From Amphiura filiformis (Eukaryota > Echinodermata > Ophiuroidea > Amphilepidida > Amphiuridae): DNA of 64,000 bases. The DNA lies in NCBI RefSeq assembly GCF_039555335.1, contig NC_092641.1, positions 31,866,848-31,930,847 on the forward strand, written 5' to 3'. Position 1 is the stretch's first letter, and the number at the start of each line of letters is the position of its first letter. Of this stretch, positions 53,684 through 64,000 are shown in pieces. The notes below the pieces were generated by a model, which had not been told where the DNA came from, made no database searches, and saw nothing but the letters and a program-made list of their open reading frames with translations. Both the position numbers and the translations under genes were made by a program.

Positions 53684-53938
53684 AGAATTATTGGTAAGGT
53701 ATTTTTAAAAGCATTATAAAGATGGGTGACCTGATCGGCAGCATCATCCCCCCACTTTCCTATCAAAATGGAGATTTTGGCATCAGAAGAAGCTCATATT
53801 TTTCTCATAATCCCAGTGATATTTTATGCCTAAGATATATTCCGTTTAGATGTTATGAATGAAAAAGTGATAACCTCATCCCCAATTGTGGTATACCACA
53901 CATACCGATCTATAGACCATCACGGAACATATTTTCAC

Positions 53939-54452
53939 TTAAAGCCTTAATGTACGATCTTTTTTCAGAATATACCTTTATTTTTTCAAAACCGATTTTT
54001 GGCATATTTGTAATACTTACACATGTTTCAACTTAAATCTATGAGCAAACTGTCAAATTCCCCCTATTTGTAGTAAAACATGATGATTTTCTGTTGTTCC
54101 GTCATATTATCATATTTTTTCAGATTATGATTATAATATCGGAACGGTCGCAAATCGTAGTCTCCTACGAAACCATTTGGTTACGCTCCCTCCGAACATG
54201 TGCAGGGGGCGTACAACCAATCTGGCGGAGACTAACTCTACGGCCGCACTCGCCGTCCTAATCCAAAAAGTGCGAGATATTTCGAGCGATAGAGGTGAAG
54301 TTTATGATGTTGTTTCTTTGCAAATTTCCAATGTTTTTCGCATCCAAATGTATTGGGAACTTTCATAATGATTGCATATTAACTATTTTATCATTTCGGA
54401 AGAAAAAAAGAAAAATCTAAAAATTTAAAAAGATCGTACATTAAGGCTTTAA
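53939..54452. mobile_element. MITE with TTAA target duplication
   Basis: The element at 53943-54448 (506 bp) has termini AGCCTTAATGTACGATC in inverse orientation, each adjoining TTAA. TTAA duplication is characteristic of piggyBac-type transposition. A 63-codon frame inside is not a transposase. Confidence 0.85.
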
Positions 54453-54810
54453 CATCAAAACGGCTAGTGCAATTTACCTCAACATTTGGGAACTGGATTA
54501 TTTTGGTACAGGCCTCAATGTGAGGTATAAAACACAATATGAAAAAATCTGATGACCTACCTTTCGTACCCCCTCACGTTTGATGGTCATAGCATGCAAT
54601 TTTAAAGAAGGAGTAGTATTTAGAATAGTTTTACAAAATGACCGCTACGTGATCTTTGAGCGCTACTTGAACACACGCTATTAGGAGCTTGGGTCAGTGG
54701 CTCTTGTGGCCGAGTTTTGTCAAGAAAATAGGGTTTGACAGACGCATTGGACGAAGAAAAGTGTAAGAAAGAAGGTTTTGGAAGACGGCAGTATATCAAG
54801 AAAGAGCCTG

Positions 54811-55118
54811 TAAGGGTGGTGCAATAATTATGTGTACCCCCGGGGTGGTGAATTCTCAATATGGTCTGCCAAAAATCGCTTATACCTCCCTTTAGCCGTG
54901 TCAAAAACCTTTGCCCCCCCCTTGACGTGCCAAAATCCTTTGCCCCCCCTTTGGTGTGCCAAAAATCTTGCCCCCCCTTACACATTCTCTTATCATATAA
55001 AGTGCCCAAAATATCTGTGCCAAAAATCGCTTGCCCCCCTTCGACCTGCCAAAAATCTTTGCCCACCCCACAATAATTCACCACCCCAGGGTACACAATA
55101 ATTATTGCACCACCCCTA
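54811..55118. mobile_element. G-strand-biased MITE, medium copy with TA duplication
   Basis: 304 bp with inverted termini of about 40 bp (GGGTGGTGCAATAATTATG...GGGGTGGTGAATT) and TA on each side. The interior consists of about six units of TGCCAAAAATCTTTGCCCCC. Long stop-free frames across it are artefacts. Confidence 0.9.
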
Positions 55119-55208
55119 AAGGAACAAAACAAAATAAAAACAAAACAAAAACAAACAGACAAAAAAGAAAAGAAAATCAAAACAGCCGTAACTATATGAT
55201 GTAACGGC

Positions 55209-55217
55209 TATATATAA
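55209..55217 (+). promoter_or_regulatory. TATA-box-like sequence
   Basis: TATATATAA, 36-44 nt before the ATG at 55253. Plausible core promoter only if the following exon is real. The leader would be very short. Confidence 0.3.
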
Positions 55218-55252
55218 TTTGTTCTAGTTCACGGAAATTTACAGAGTAAGAA

Positions 55253-55446
55253 ATGGCACATTTCGAGACGTGTCTTGCTCTGGAGTCTATGAGCAGGAAC
55301 GAAAAGCATATAATTACCGATTTCGCTCATAACGCGCGATCACGGCTTACGTGCAACATATCTCGTATGCCACTTATGATGTTCAGAATTGAAGCATATG
55401 GAACTGGAGCTGTGTGCAATATTTTACGTTATATACAGATAATCGA
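55253..55446 (+). CDS. candidate first coding exon, unknown protein
   Basis: ATG in a good context (AAGAAATGG) opens 64 codons plus 2 nt, starting MAHFETCLALESMSRNEK. It ends at a consensus donor ATCGA|GTAAGTA. The in-frame TAA lies inside the donor, so the frame is open exactly up to the splice site. The text is of mixed codon composition and rich in CpG compared with its AT-rich, G-strand-repeat surroundings. I recognise no family, and no matching downstream exon was found in the window. It could be chance. Confidence 0.4.
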
Positions 55447-55570
55447 GTAAGTATGGTACATTATGATGATGTGAGGGTGTGTGTGGGGTGTGTGGGGGTG
55501 TGTGTGTAGTGGATAGGTATGTTATTTGATATGTAGAGGAAGGGGGTGGGGTGAGATGTTTTGCGTTGCT

Positions 55571-56069
55571 TAGGGGTGGTGCACGGTGTACCCACGGGGT
55601 GGTGAATAGGGAAGGGTGACAAAGATTGTGTGGCAAGCCAAAAGGGGGGGCGGGCAAGCATTTTGGCAGGTCGAAGGGGAGGGTCAAGCGATTTTGGGCA
55701 GGTCGAAGGGGGTACGGTGGGCAAGCGATTTTGGCACAAATATTTTGGGCACCGTTTCTATATTACGCCCTAAAAGATGTAGCTAAACATTAGGAACACG
55801 TTTAAATATATAACATTTCCTGCTCGCTGCGCTCGCTTTATTATTATAAGGCAATTTAAGGTTTTAAATTTATTGGGGTTTCCCAAAATATTAGAGTGTA
55901 AAGGGGGGGGGGATTTTTTGGCACGTCAAAAGGGGGCGGTTTGGCACGTCAAAGGGGGGGGGGGGCAAGGATTTTTTGGCACGGCCAAAGGGGGGGGGCA
56001 AGCAATTTTTGGCAGACCACTTTGAGAATTCACAACCCTGGGGTACACATAATTATTGCACAGCCCCTT
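55571..56069. mobile_element. G-strand-biased MITE, long copy
   Basis: It starts AGGGGTGGTGCACGG...GGGGTGGTGAAT and ends with the inverse TTCACAACCCTGGGGTACAC...TTGCACAGCCCCT. About 495 bp with two clusters of GGCAAGCGATTTTGGCA-like units separated by AT-rich filler (55745-55890). Confidence 0.75.
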
Positions 56070-56659
56070 ATGGTGAAACATTGTAGTTTTAATCAATAAG
56101 GAAAAAAGAAAAATTTCAGAAGTGTGCGACTTTCATAAGGTGGGAATTGTCTTTAGATATAGTTAGGATGTAGTAGCTGGTATTTGTGGGAGGCGGGAAT
56201 GGGGTGTGGGGTTACTGTACATAGGTGGTGGCGAGGGTGTTTTGGTGTGAGTATGCCTTTGTATTGGGAAGAGAGTTGCCCGGAGAGTTGATTAAGTGGG
56301 GATTAAGTGCTTACCAATTAAATCTAAGTGACGGCTTAAAAACTCGACCGCTGGTCAACCGGCGGTTGAACGCATATCATTCTTCAGAACAAGAAGACCT
56401 ACCGGCTCTAACCTGACGGAACCGGCAATTGAGTTTTGAAGCCGTCCCTATAGTAAATATTTACAATCCCCGACTACAAAACGACGAAAGGACTGGTAAC
56501 ACTAGTTCCCGTGGTAACAGAGCTTCACAACTAGAATTCGACTGAGCGGATACAAACGGACATATTAATATACTTTCATACAATATTAGTCATTATTCTT
56601 TGTGCATTTTGTCTAGTAGTACCATATTCTATACTATAGACTAAACCAAGGCATAAACC
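56070..56659. other. unassigned; possible leader of the following exon
   Basis: No gene recognised. It may include the promoter and 5' UTR of the exon starting at 56660. Confidence 0.35.
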
Positions 56660-56763
56660 ATGGCAGAGAACGGACATACTTGGGTTTCACCTGAGACGCC
56701 ATCAAAATGCACTTGGCATGCTGAGAAGGATGTGTCCTCCAGTCCACACTACCAAAGCACAAA
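56660..56763 (+). CDS. candidate first coding exon, unknown protein (MAENGHTWVSPE...)
   Basis: ATG lies in an optimal Kozak context (AAACCATGG), followed by 34 codons plus 2 nt and a perfect donor AAA|GTAAGT at 56764. The peptide begins MAENGHTWVSPETPS and has a hydrophilic, coding-like composition with Cys, Trp, His and Ser-Ser-Ser. No family is recognised. A downstream exon is not found. The next 4 kb is a repeat composite, and the gene would continue beyond it or out of the window. Confidence 0.5.
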
Positions 56764-57225
56764 GTAAGTATAAAAATGTAATAATATTTAAAAACAGTAA
56801 TATTAAATCGATTAAATTTCACATAAATCGTTTATATATGTTATTACTTATTGTTGGCAATGTCCCCATGCAAGCTTGTTGATTTTGATGATGAAATTTT
56901 CTCCCATTTACACGGGTACATTGTACAATCATATTACAGGGGCTATTTTAACGTGCCTCCTGGCACGTTTGTGCAGTGAGATTAGGAATCCGTGCAGTGA
57001 GAATTCGAAATCCGTGCTTAAGATTTATATACGCCATTAAGAGTCAACACTGTGTTTGGGCCAAAATAAAGTAAAATTGCTAAATTTTGCACGCTTCGCG
57101 CACACTACTGGTCCATAATACCAGCCGTCACCTTGCCCTCTAAATATTAATGCTTCAGCATCTTATTATGTTACGGTTTGAGGCCAAAATCATGACAATT
57201 GTTCAAATTTTTAAACCCATTTTAA

Positions 57226-57650
57226 AGAGCACACCACTAAATTAATGTGCCATTCGTGTAACCCTAGTGTTTTGAGGTATTTTGGGCTGCACTTTGGACT
57301 AATAACCAGAGAGAGTAGCGTGTTATGGCTTTAAAAAAATATATAAGTGTAAAGCCTATGCATGAATTTGAATCGCTATCGCCAAAGTCGCATTTGTATA
57401 ATTTATTTAAAAAGTGGGCAGAAACAAGTTTGCAGCCTTGAGAGCAAGCCAAAAAAGCGGGCGTTGCGGGGCTCGTACCCGGAAAACGAGGCTACCCATG
57501 CATTGCAACATAATGTAAAACTTTCATCGATTTGTAATCGACTGGTTATTAACAAATATTTGAGATATTGCCCAAAAGGCCTCAAAACGAGCGAAGAAAA
57601 CTAGAATTTTAGTGTATTTCAATGGGGGCGATTATTTAGTAGTGCGCTCC
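57226..57650. mobile_element. MITE, GCGCACACCACTAAAT family, divergent copy
   Basis: Left AGAGCACACCACTAAATTAA, right ATTATTTAGTAGTGCGCTCC. The interior is unlike copies c/d except near the ends (TATTTCAATGGG). Confidence 0.75.
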
Positions 57651-58438
57651 CATTAGTGTCAAAAATCAATTTTTGCGCGTATTTCTCCCGGTTAAGTAAT
57701 TTTAGTTCATGTAGCAGGTCATTGGGTCGGATTTTGACATTTTATTGTGCTCCCCTTGGCCCGACGACCCGACGAGAGTCCAAAAGCAAGGACGCAGCCT
57801 GGAATGGCATGTAGGCGATAATGAGTCAAATTGATAACCCTTCCGGCTCAATATCAGGACAATATCAATAAATCTTTTAGGCCCATTTAAGCTCATTTAG
57901 GCCTATGACAAACATTCACCATAATTATGGAAAACTTGGTGTGAAAAAGGCTTAACATAATTTAAATTAATGGCAAATGCGCCTTTCCTCACTCTTATGC
58001 TCAGGGGCTATTGTAGGGGGGAAAAGACAATGCACGTTGGCAAATGGAAAGTTCTGGATACATGTACTTTACAATGCCCAATCGGGCTATACTCTGATCA
58101 GCTCTTAATATTTTTTTTATATGGAGTTTACACTGATATTTGTTAACTCGTTTATAATCTGTACTTTTAATTGAAACACATTAGGTGGGTTAAACCGTCC
58201 TTTACTCTTATTATATTTAAAATTCAGTATCCTCGTGTATCATTTATGATCCCGATGTGTTTGTTTGTTCCAGTACACGATGCGTAACTTTATTTCTTGC
58301 TTTGAAAAATACCTTACTAATAATATTATTATTGTTAAATGTATTATTATTATTTTATATATACTAAAAAGGGTCCAAGAATTCAACCTTGGTTAAACTA
58401 GTTTTGAAACTTTGACTTTGAACATTTAATATCATTAT
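57651..58438. other. unassigned sequence inside the 4 kb composite
   Basis: No gene. A TATTATTATTATT microsatellite lies near 58320-58360. Confidence 0.4.
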
Positions 58439-59802
58439 TTATATTATCTGCAATTCTCATTTACAATTTTTCAAAATGTTGGCGTATCAGGACGTGTTGT
58501 TGTTACTAAGAACATTTTACATGATTGATCACACGATTAAGAATATTGCAAATAATAAGCATATTAACCAAACGGTTCGTTAGTCCACCATTCTCATTAT
58601 TTTGTGATGCGACGTTTTTTCTGCCAAAACTAAATATCTACAAAAATATATAGACTTTGAAAGCGCATTTGATTTGATTCGATTTTATTTTTATTTTTAA
58701 ACCTAGCTACAGCTCGATGAAAGTACACACCTGGTTCATTAATATCAAGTTAATGCTATTATGTTTTATTTTGTTATGTGTTATTCAGAAAATATATTAG
58801 TGGGAGTTATTTAAATAGGTAGGTTTTCATTCAAAATGTAAATCCATTTTATGATGAAAGTACACACCTGGCCCACTAATCCCAGCAAACACAAAACGTT
58901 TTCGACATTATTCGCAAAAGGTTACAAAAAGGTTGTCAGAAAACGTTTAAATTTCGGGTTATATAAAAGGTATATTAAGGGTATAAAACGTTTTCATAAC
59001 AATAAAAAACATTTTCTGATAATCTACTGCCCAGCTCACACAAAATGTTTTACAGAAAACGTTTAAATGTCGGGTTATATAAAGAGTATAAAAACGTTTT
59101 AATAACATTCCAAAAACATTTTATATTATCTGCAATTCTCAAATACAATTTTTCAAAATGTTGGCGTATCAGGACGTGTTGTTGTTACTAAGAACATTTT
59201 ACATGATTGATCACACGATTAAGAATATTGCAAATAATAAGCATATTAACCAAACGGTTCGTTAGTCCACCATTCTCATAATTTTGTGATGCGACGTTTT
59301 TTCTGCCAAAACTAAATATCTACAAAAAATATATAGACTTTGAAAGCGCATTTGATTTGATTCGATTTTATTTTTATTTTTAAACCTAGCTACAGCTCGA
59401 TGAAAGTACACACCTGGTTCATTAATATCAAGTTAATGCTATTATGTTTTATTTTGTTATGTGTTATTCAGAAAATATATTAGTGGGAGTTATTTAAATA
59501 GGTAGGTTTTCATTCAAAATGTAAATCCATTTTATGATGAAAGTACACACCTGGCCCACTAATCCCAGCAAACACAAAACGTTTTCGACATTATTCGCAA
59601 AAGGTTACAAAAAGGTTGTCAGAAAACGTTTAAATTTCGGGTTATATAAAAGGTATATTAAGGGTATAAAACGTTTTCATAACAATAAAAAACATTTTCT
59701 GATAATCTACTGCCCAGCTCACACAAAATGTTTTACAGAAAACGTTTAAATGTCGGGTTATATAAAGAGTATAAAAACGTTTTAATAACATTCCAAAAAC
59801 AT
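58439..59802. repeat. 682-bp tandem duplication
   Basis: 58439-59120 and 59121-59802 are nearly identical (offset 682, then 683 after one extra A in a CTACAAAAAATAT run). The same 71-codon frame is encoded twice. The duplication breakpoint lies within a MITE, so its left part occurs twice (58881-59117 and from 59564). Confidence 0.95.
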
Positions 59803-60257
59803 TTTTGAAAACTTGATACAAAACATTCTACACATAATGTTATTTTGGGGTTGAAAAATATTTTGCGAAAAATGTTTGCCCACAATATTTGCAATAACGT
59901 TTTAAAAACGTTTTCATGACCTTTATATAACCCGACATTTAAATGTTATTAAAACGTTTTATAAAAAACATTTTAAGAATATTTCTGTGTTTGCTGTTTG
60001 CAAATATTTTAACATAATGTTATTTAAGTGTTGACAAAATATTTGCCAAAAAATGTTTGCAAAAATAGTTTACAATAGCATTTTTAAAACATTTTAAAAA
60101 TATTGTTGTAGTATGTTTTCATACAAAACGTTTTAAAACGTTTTCATGACCTTTATATAACCCGACATTTTAATGTTATTAAAACGTTTTTACCTGAACC
60201 AAAAGCCAAAATATAACTTACTTAAAACGTTTTTAAAACGTTTTTGTGTTTGCTGGG
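59564..60257. mobile_element. MITE with CCCAGCAAACACAAAA termini
   Basis: CCCAGCAAACACAAAACGTTTT-type left end and AAAACGTTTTTGTGTTTGCTGGG-type right end, about 694 bp. The interior is dense in the palindrome AAAACGTTTT and in TAACCCGACATTT / AAATGTCGGGTTA inverses. Confidence 0.85.
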
Positions 60258-60939
60258 ATGTTAAGTTAACGATATTATGTTTAGAAAATGTTTAAAAACG
60301 GTATGTTTTATGTTCATCGTATAAGAAATTGGTTGGATAGTGTTTTTAGATATCTGTAACTTTCGCAACTTTAGTGACATGCAAAGGTGCATATAAGGTA
60401 TCTGCAAATTATATACAAAAATATTACAAAAAATTAAACGCACTGTCTAAGAACTATATAAATATCCAAACAAACGTAAAACATAATTACTAAGATGTTC
60501 AGTTAAGATGTTAAATTGTCTACAAGCAATACACAAAAAGGTAATACCCAAATGATTTGTTGAGTTTATCATTTATATAGTGTTCAGGAGCGTCTACCAG
60601 ACAATTCAATGTGGATTGGAGACTTAACTTAAAATATCGGCAGTAAACCTAAAACGTTCGTGAAAATTCCAAAACCATAAATGTCTTCTTTACAATGTTG
60701 CAAAAATCATCAAAATCATTGATCTGCGTGTCCCGAGGCTTATCCTTACGAGTGACCAAAATATCATGGAGTAAAAGGCGTTGTACGGCAATAATATTGC
60801 TTGATTTTTTTTTTGCAAAATGAATATATGACTGATTACCACAAGCTATACCCATTATGTAGAGGACTCGATCATCGTACTTTGTAAAGGAACTTCTTTA
60901 ATATCCTGGTCATTTGTCCTCACTGCACCTCACTTGTTT
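60258..60939. other. unassigned sequence inside the 4 kb composite
   Basis: No gene recognised. Short frames on both strands lack support. Confidence 0.4.
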
Positions 60940-61125
60940 TTATCCTCACTGCACGAACGTGCCAGGAGGCACGTTAAAATAGCCCATGACTTATGCTCGA
61001 GAAATCCCATTTTAAGAAAATATACACATATTGAAAAAGTGAAAGATTTTGTTAATGCGCAAATTTACCCACCTTATTGCCATATTAAATTTAGTATTAA
61101 AGTGTGGGAAGTTTCGAGCGCTACT

Positions 61126-61227
61126 CGCGTAATGAATTGTAGGGTATGAGCCTCCGGCACATGTGTTAATGGATTGTCTTCAATCCATTAACACATGTGC
61201 CGGAGGCTCATCTACAATTCATTACGG
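61126..61227. repeat. near-perfect hairpin
   Basis: Arms of about 48 bp (GTAATGAATTGTAG...ATGAGCCTCCGGCACATGTG...AATGGATTG and inverse) surround a short TCTTC loop. The left arm carries a 3-nt insertion (GGT). It may be a whole small MITE. Confidence 0.9.
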
Positions 61228-61389
61228 GCTCAAGACAAAAATTAACCAAAAGCTGTAATGTGCATCTTTCTTTGGCATGGTTTTAGGCCACAATAATTGT
61301 CCACATTTGGGTCATTTTAGCATTAAATTTACAAATTTTCGCGCATTTGTCCTGGTAAACTAATGTTAGTGGGGGTATTTAGAGGGTCA

Positions 61390-61495
61390 ATTTGAAAATC
61401 CCCACCTGGCTGGTCCACCTAAAAGAAGTCTACGTGAGGTCACAAATGTGACTGGTCTGCCTAAAAGAAGTCTACGTCAGGTCACAAATCTGTCA
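61390..61495. repeat. tandem duplication of about 47 bp
   Basis: CCTAAAAGAAGTCTACGT plus AGGTCACAAAT occurs twice. Confidence 0.85.
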
Positions 61496-62240
61496 CCCAA
61501 ATGAGCGATTTTAAAAATCTCGAGCATAGGCAGCGGAAGCGGGGAGGGGGACTTCCCTAAACATAAATAAAAGAAAAATTAAAGTAATATTTTCCCTGTG
61601 CATCTTCTGTTTTACGGAAATTCTTCTGAAACTTAATAATCATGGAAGAAATTAGTCCAGATTTAGAAGCACTGTTGCATGTTCGTAACTAATTTAAAAC
61701 AAAACCACAAAAATGTATTGTGCAAAAGATCCTTCGCAATATTGTCTTCCCGCCCGCATCCACAATATTGCGAAATATGTATTTGATTTTTATTTGACAC
61801 TTTCTATGACCGTTGATGATGCTGAACAAACAAAGCACAATCATTGTATGAAATCAACCATAATTGCAATATAATTAAATCCGTTTCAAAATAAAAAATA
61901 ATAAGTATAATTAATAATTAAAAGTTACCGCGACCTTTTTTACAATACCCAACTGTAAACTCGGAATCAATTGTGAAGGACCTAATGTGTACAGAGTGTT
62001 TGAATTTATTACTATTTCTTAACCATGTTAACCTTAGCATTGTGATTTCTCGCACTTTTCTAGTTAAGTATTTAAATTGTGTCACCATGATTGGTATACA
62101 TGTACATATAGGTTATATTCTCACATATAGTCAGGAAGGTCATGGTAATGCTCACGTCAGCATGGATATTCACAATGTGTAATCTATTCATGGTATTAAG
62201 TTCACATCCGCACGTATACATTGTGTAATCTATTTGTAAC
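61496..62240. other. unassigned sequence
   Basis: ATTGTGCAAAAGATCC..CGCAATATTGT with inverse CACAATATTGCG near 61730-61775 forms a weak hairpin. The 69-codon frame at 61973 is unsupported. Confidence 0.4.
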
Positions 62241-62244
62241 CGGT

Positions 62245-62325
62245 AATAAATATAATAATAATATAAAATAATATAATATAATATAATATAATATAATATA
62301 ATATAATATAATATAATATAATATA
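62245..62325. repeat. (ATAAT)n pentanucleotide microsatellite
   Basis: A run of AATATAATATAATATAAT. Confidence 0.95.
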
Positions 62326-62604
62326 CAATTGTTATTAACCATGATTAATGTTAGATATTTTGCTGCATTGTTCAACCTCCATACTTGGAAATAGAGAGAT
62401 TGCGATTTCCAAACGCAGTCATTACTGGTCGAACACGATAGGATTTCAGGTGTAAAAACTTTTCTGATTTTCTGATAGCTTCTTATAGCTTCTGATAGCA
62501 CGTTAGATTTGTTTGCAGCCCTCACTAGCTATAGCTTTTAATTCAACAAGCTACTTGGGGGAGGGGGCGATGTCCAACCTTCAACTTCAAGTAATTATTT
62601 TGTG

Positions 62605-62662
62605 TAAGCTAACCCTAAGCCTATTCATAACCCTAACTCTAACCCTAACCCTAACCCTAACC
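62605..62662. repeat. interstitial telomeric repeat (CCCTAA)n
   Basis: CTAACCCTAAGCC at 62608, then about five near-perfect CCCTAA/CTCTAA units at 62632-62662. The motif is the TTAGGG telomere repeat of deuterostomes and many other animals. Confidence 0.9.
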
Positions 62663-63737
62663 AATCAATGGCAGTGCCTGTTTCAAGCCTATAAGCCTGC
62701 ATGCAGGAACGCCTGCCGAATTCGACTACCAGTTCCAGACCCCGGCTCTATTGGGTAGCTGTGATAACGTGCCTATGACCGAAATCTTATCGTATTCGAC
62801 AAGCAATGGTGCTTGGACGCATCGAAGTGAGGTCGCGTATTAAGCCAGTTTTAAAGATTTTGCACGTGCGAAATTAACGTAGGTACATCGCTGAAAACGC
62901 ACAGAATTGGTCCATTTCTCAACTTATAAAGACAGTCAAGGATAATTAACATACGTAGAAAAGTCTAATTATAATTATGATCCTTTTTGATTGTAACAAA
63001 TCATTATACTAAAGCAACAGCGATATGTTAAAAACCGACTTCATTTATACGCGATGTTCATACGAAGAGATTGTCCATTGAAATGTGTGTGATACTTTCC
63101 GTATAAAAATGACATTGCGATTTCACATTTTGGACACCAACGTCATATAAAACGCAGGTGTTACGTAAAAATATGCTGATTTTACGATATGTCGAAGTTC
63201 GTGCAACGCGCCTAAGTTCAGAACGAAAAAGTCTCATTTTGAAAGTAAAGTCATGATAATGGATGTAGTGATCCCTAATCTACCAAAATATATGTTTTTG
63301 GGCAACTAATATTTGGGGAGCACAAAAATACAATTAAGTTTATGCAGCATGTTAACCTTTTTTTGGTTTTTACCGGTTTTTTTTAGTCAAAATCAAAAGC
63401 GCGCTGTTTTAATTAGGCAGAGACTCGGTAGCCTGCGGTATCTTTTCAATCACTATGCCCTCTATCGACCTATTATAGTCTTTGTTCCAGCCGCATTGCT
63501 CTCCTTCGTGACGAATGAGCACAATCCAGTTTAGAACCGAGACTAGCAATATTTAACACCGTATTAACGTACGTAAAAACGTACGTTAAAACGGAATTTC
63601 GACAGAGTGTGCCAAGCGTTCCAAGTACTTTTTTTCCAAGATTGTAGATGTAAGAAGTCATATTGTAACATAGTGTTACCTGACCTGAGCACGAGTTTAA
63701 AGTCAAAATATTATGCCGGGTAACCCACTTCATAATA
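62663..63737. other. unassigned sequence
   Basis: GTACGTAAAAACGTACG near 63570 is a small palindrome. No gene recognised. Confidence 0.4.
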
Positions 63738-64000
63738 TGTGCCCGTACACCACGAATGAGCCGTAAATGTCCTAAATTGTATTCTGAGTTACAGTGTAAA
63801 ATGCGCATGAAGGTCGTATTCATAGGTACCTTAAGTTGGGGCGACATGTATCTCATTTTAATAGTCAAACACCTTTTAAACCAATCAATAATCCTTTTGT
63901 TGAAGAGGATAATAACATTCTACCTTAGATGTCTATAGAATTCTTAATAGCTCTGGTCTTTGTTTGGCGTTTGGCTAAATCCTGTTCAAGTGGTGGGTTA
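63738..64000. mobile_element. second copy of the 51343-52521 element, cut by the window edge
   Basis: Direct-orientation match to 51347-51592 (GAATGAGCCGTAAAT, ATTGTATTCTGAGTTA, GAAGGTCGTATTCAT, TTGAAGAGGATAATAA, TTCAAGTGGTGGGTTA). Divergence of roughly 10-15 percent by eye, so older than its flank or than copy 1. Confidence 0.85.

Larger units (their letters stand above)
56940..60985. mobile_element. about 4 kb composite with palindromic inverted termini
   Basis: GGGCTATTTTAACGTGCC at the left and GGCACGTTAAAATAGCCC at the right are inverted. Each terminus itself contains the palindrome ACGTGCC(T)CC(T)GGCACGT and is followed inward by two spaced copies of GTGCAGTGAG. The interior contains other MITEs and a 682-bp duplication, and no transposase was found. 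Target duplication not identified, so the two ends could also be two separate solo ends. Confidence 0.65.

Noticed and set aside
54620..55180. 186-codon minus-strand frame with Gly-Gly-rich repeats
   Set aside because: It is a translation of the G-strand-biased MITE's internal units.
62513..62758. 81-codon + frame
   Set aside because: Its centre (LTLTLTLTLT) is the translated CCCTAA repeat.

Overview
This is a window of animal nuclear DNA. It is AT-rich and dominated by introns and repeats, with GT-AG introns, poly(A) signals, tRNA-derived SINEs, Penelope-like retroelements, large numbers of inverted-repeat transposon derivatives and long C2H2 zinc-finger exons. There is no bacterial operon structure and there are no ribosome binding sites. 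The repeat style points to a marine invertebrate, and my best guess is a non-vertebrate deuterostome such as a hemichordate or echinoderm. That assignment is an impression and is not proved by the sequence.

Region 1 (about 2.4-15.9 kb, + strand) holds a gene assembled here from splice signals. One exon encodes a short basic segment and a hydrophobic membrane anchor. It is followed by ten exons that encode 22 tandem 23-residue thrombospondin type 3-like, calcium-binding units (DxDxDG...GDxCDNC). Every internal repeat exon is an exact multiple of 69 nt and is phase 0-0. Introns have been copied along with exons, one small intron is stop-free and in frame, and the array is bracketed by two copies of the same non-coding sequence. 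The long introns hold a LINE reverse transcriptase remnant, a tRNA-SINE, a Penelope RT remnant, a decayed multi-copy-type ORF and a satellite-like array.

Region 2 (about 16-30 kb) has no intact gene. It is a mosaic of non-autonomous DNA transposons with inverted termini, several nested inside each other, plus a 6 x 76 bp minisatellite, degenerate telomere-like repeats, a tRNA-like sequence and a truncated Penelope-like element with inverted flanking arms.

Region 3 (about 30-51 kb) is a C2H2 zinc-finger family. One decayed minus-strand copy lies at 30.2-31.8 kb. Three apparently intact tandem plus-strand genes start at 44.0, 47.1 and 49.9 kb (12, 13 and 13 fingers), each preceded by a conserved splice acceptor and a leader of about 190 nt. 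Between them lie foldback elements, a recently spread MITE family, a hAT-type MITE with a perfect 8-bp target duplication, and a 2.5 kb Penelope-like element with inverted arms and a 13-bp target duplication.

Region 4 (about 51-64 kb) is again repeat-rich: a TIR element with a 10-bp target duplication, a TTAA-flanked MITE, a family of G-strand-biased MITEs, a 4 kb composite with palindromic termini and a 682-bp internal tandem duplication, and a run of (CCCTAA)n. Two short candidate first coding exons, each with a good Kozak context and a strong GTAAGT donor, lie at 55.25 and 56.66 kb. They could be the 5' ends of genes continuing out of the window.
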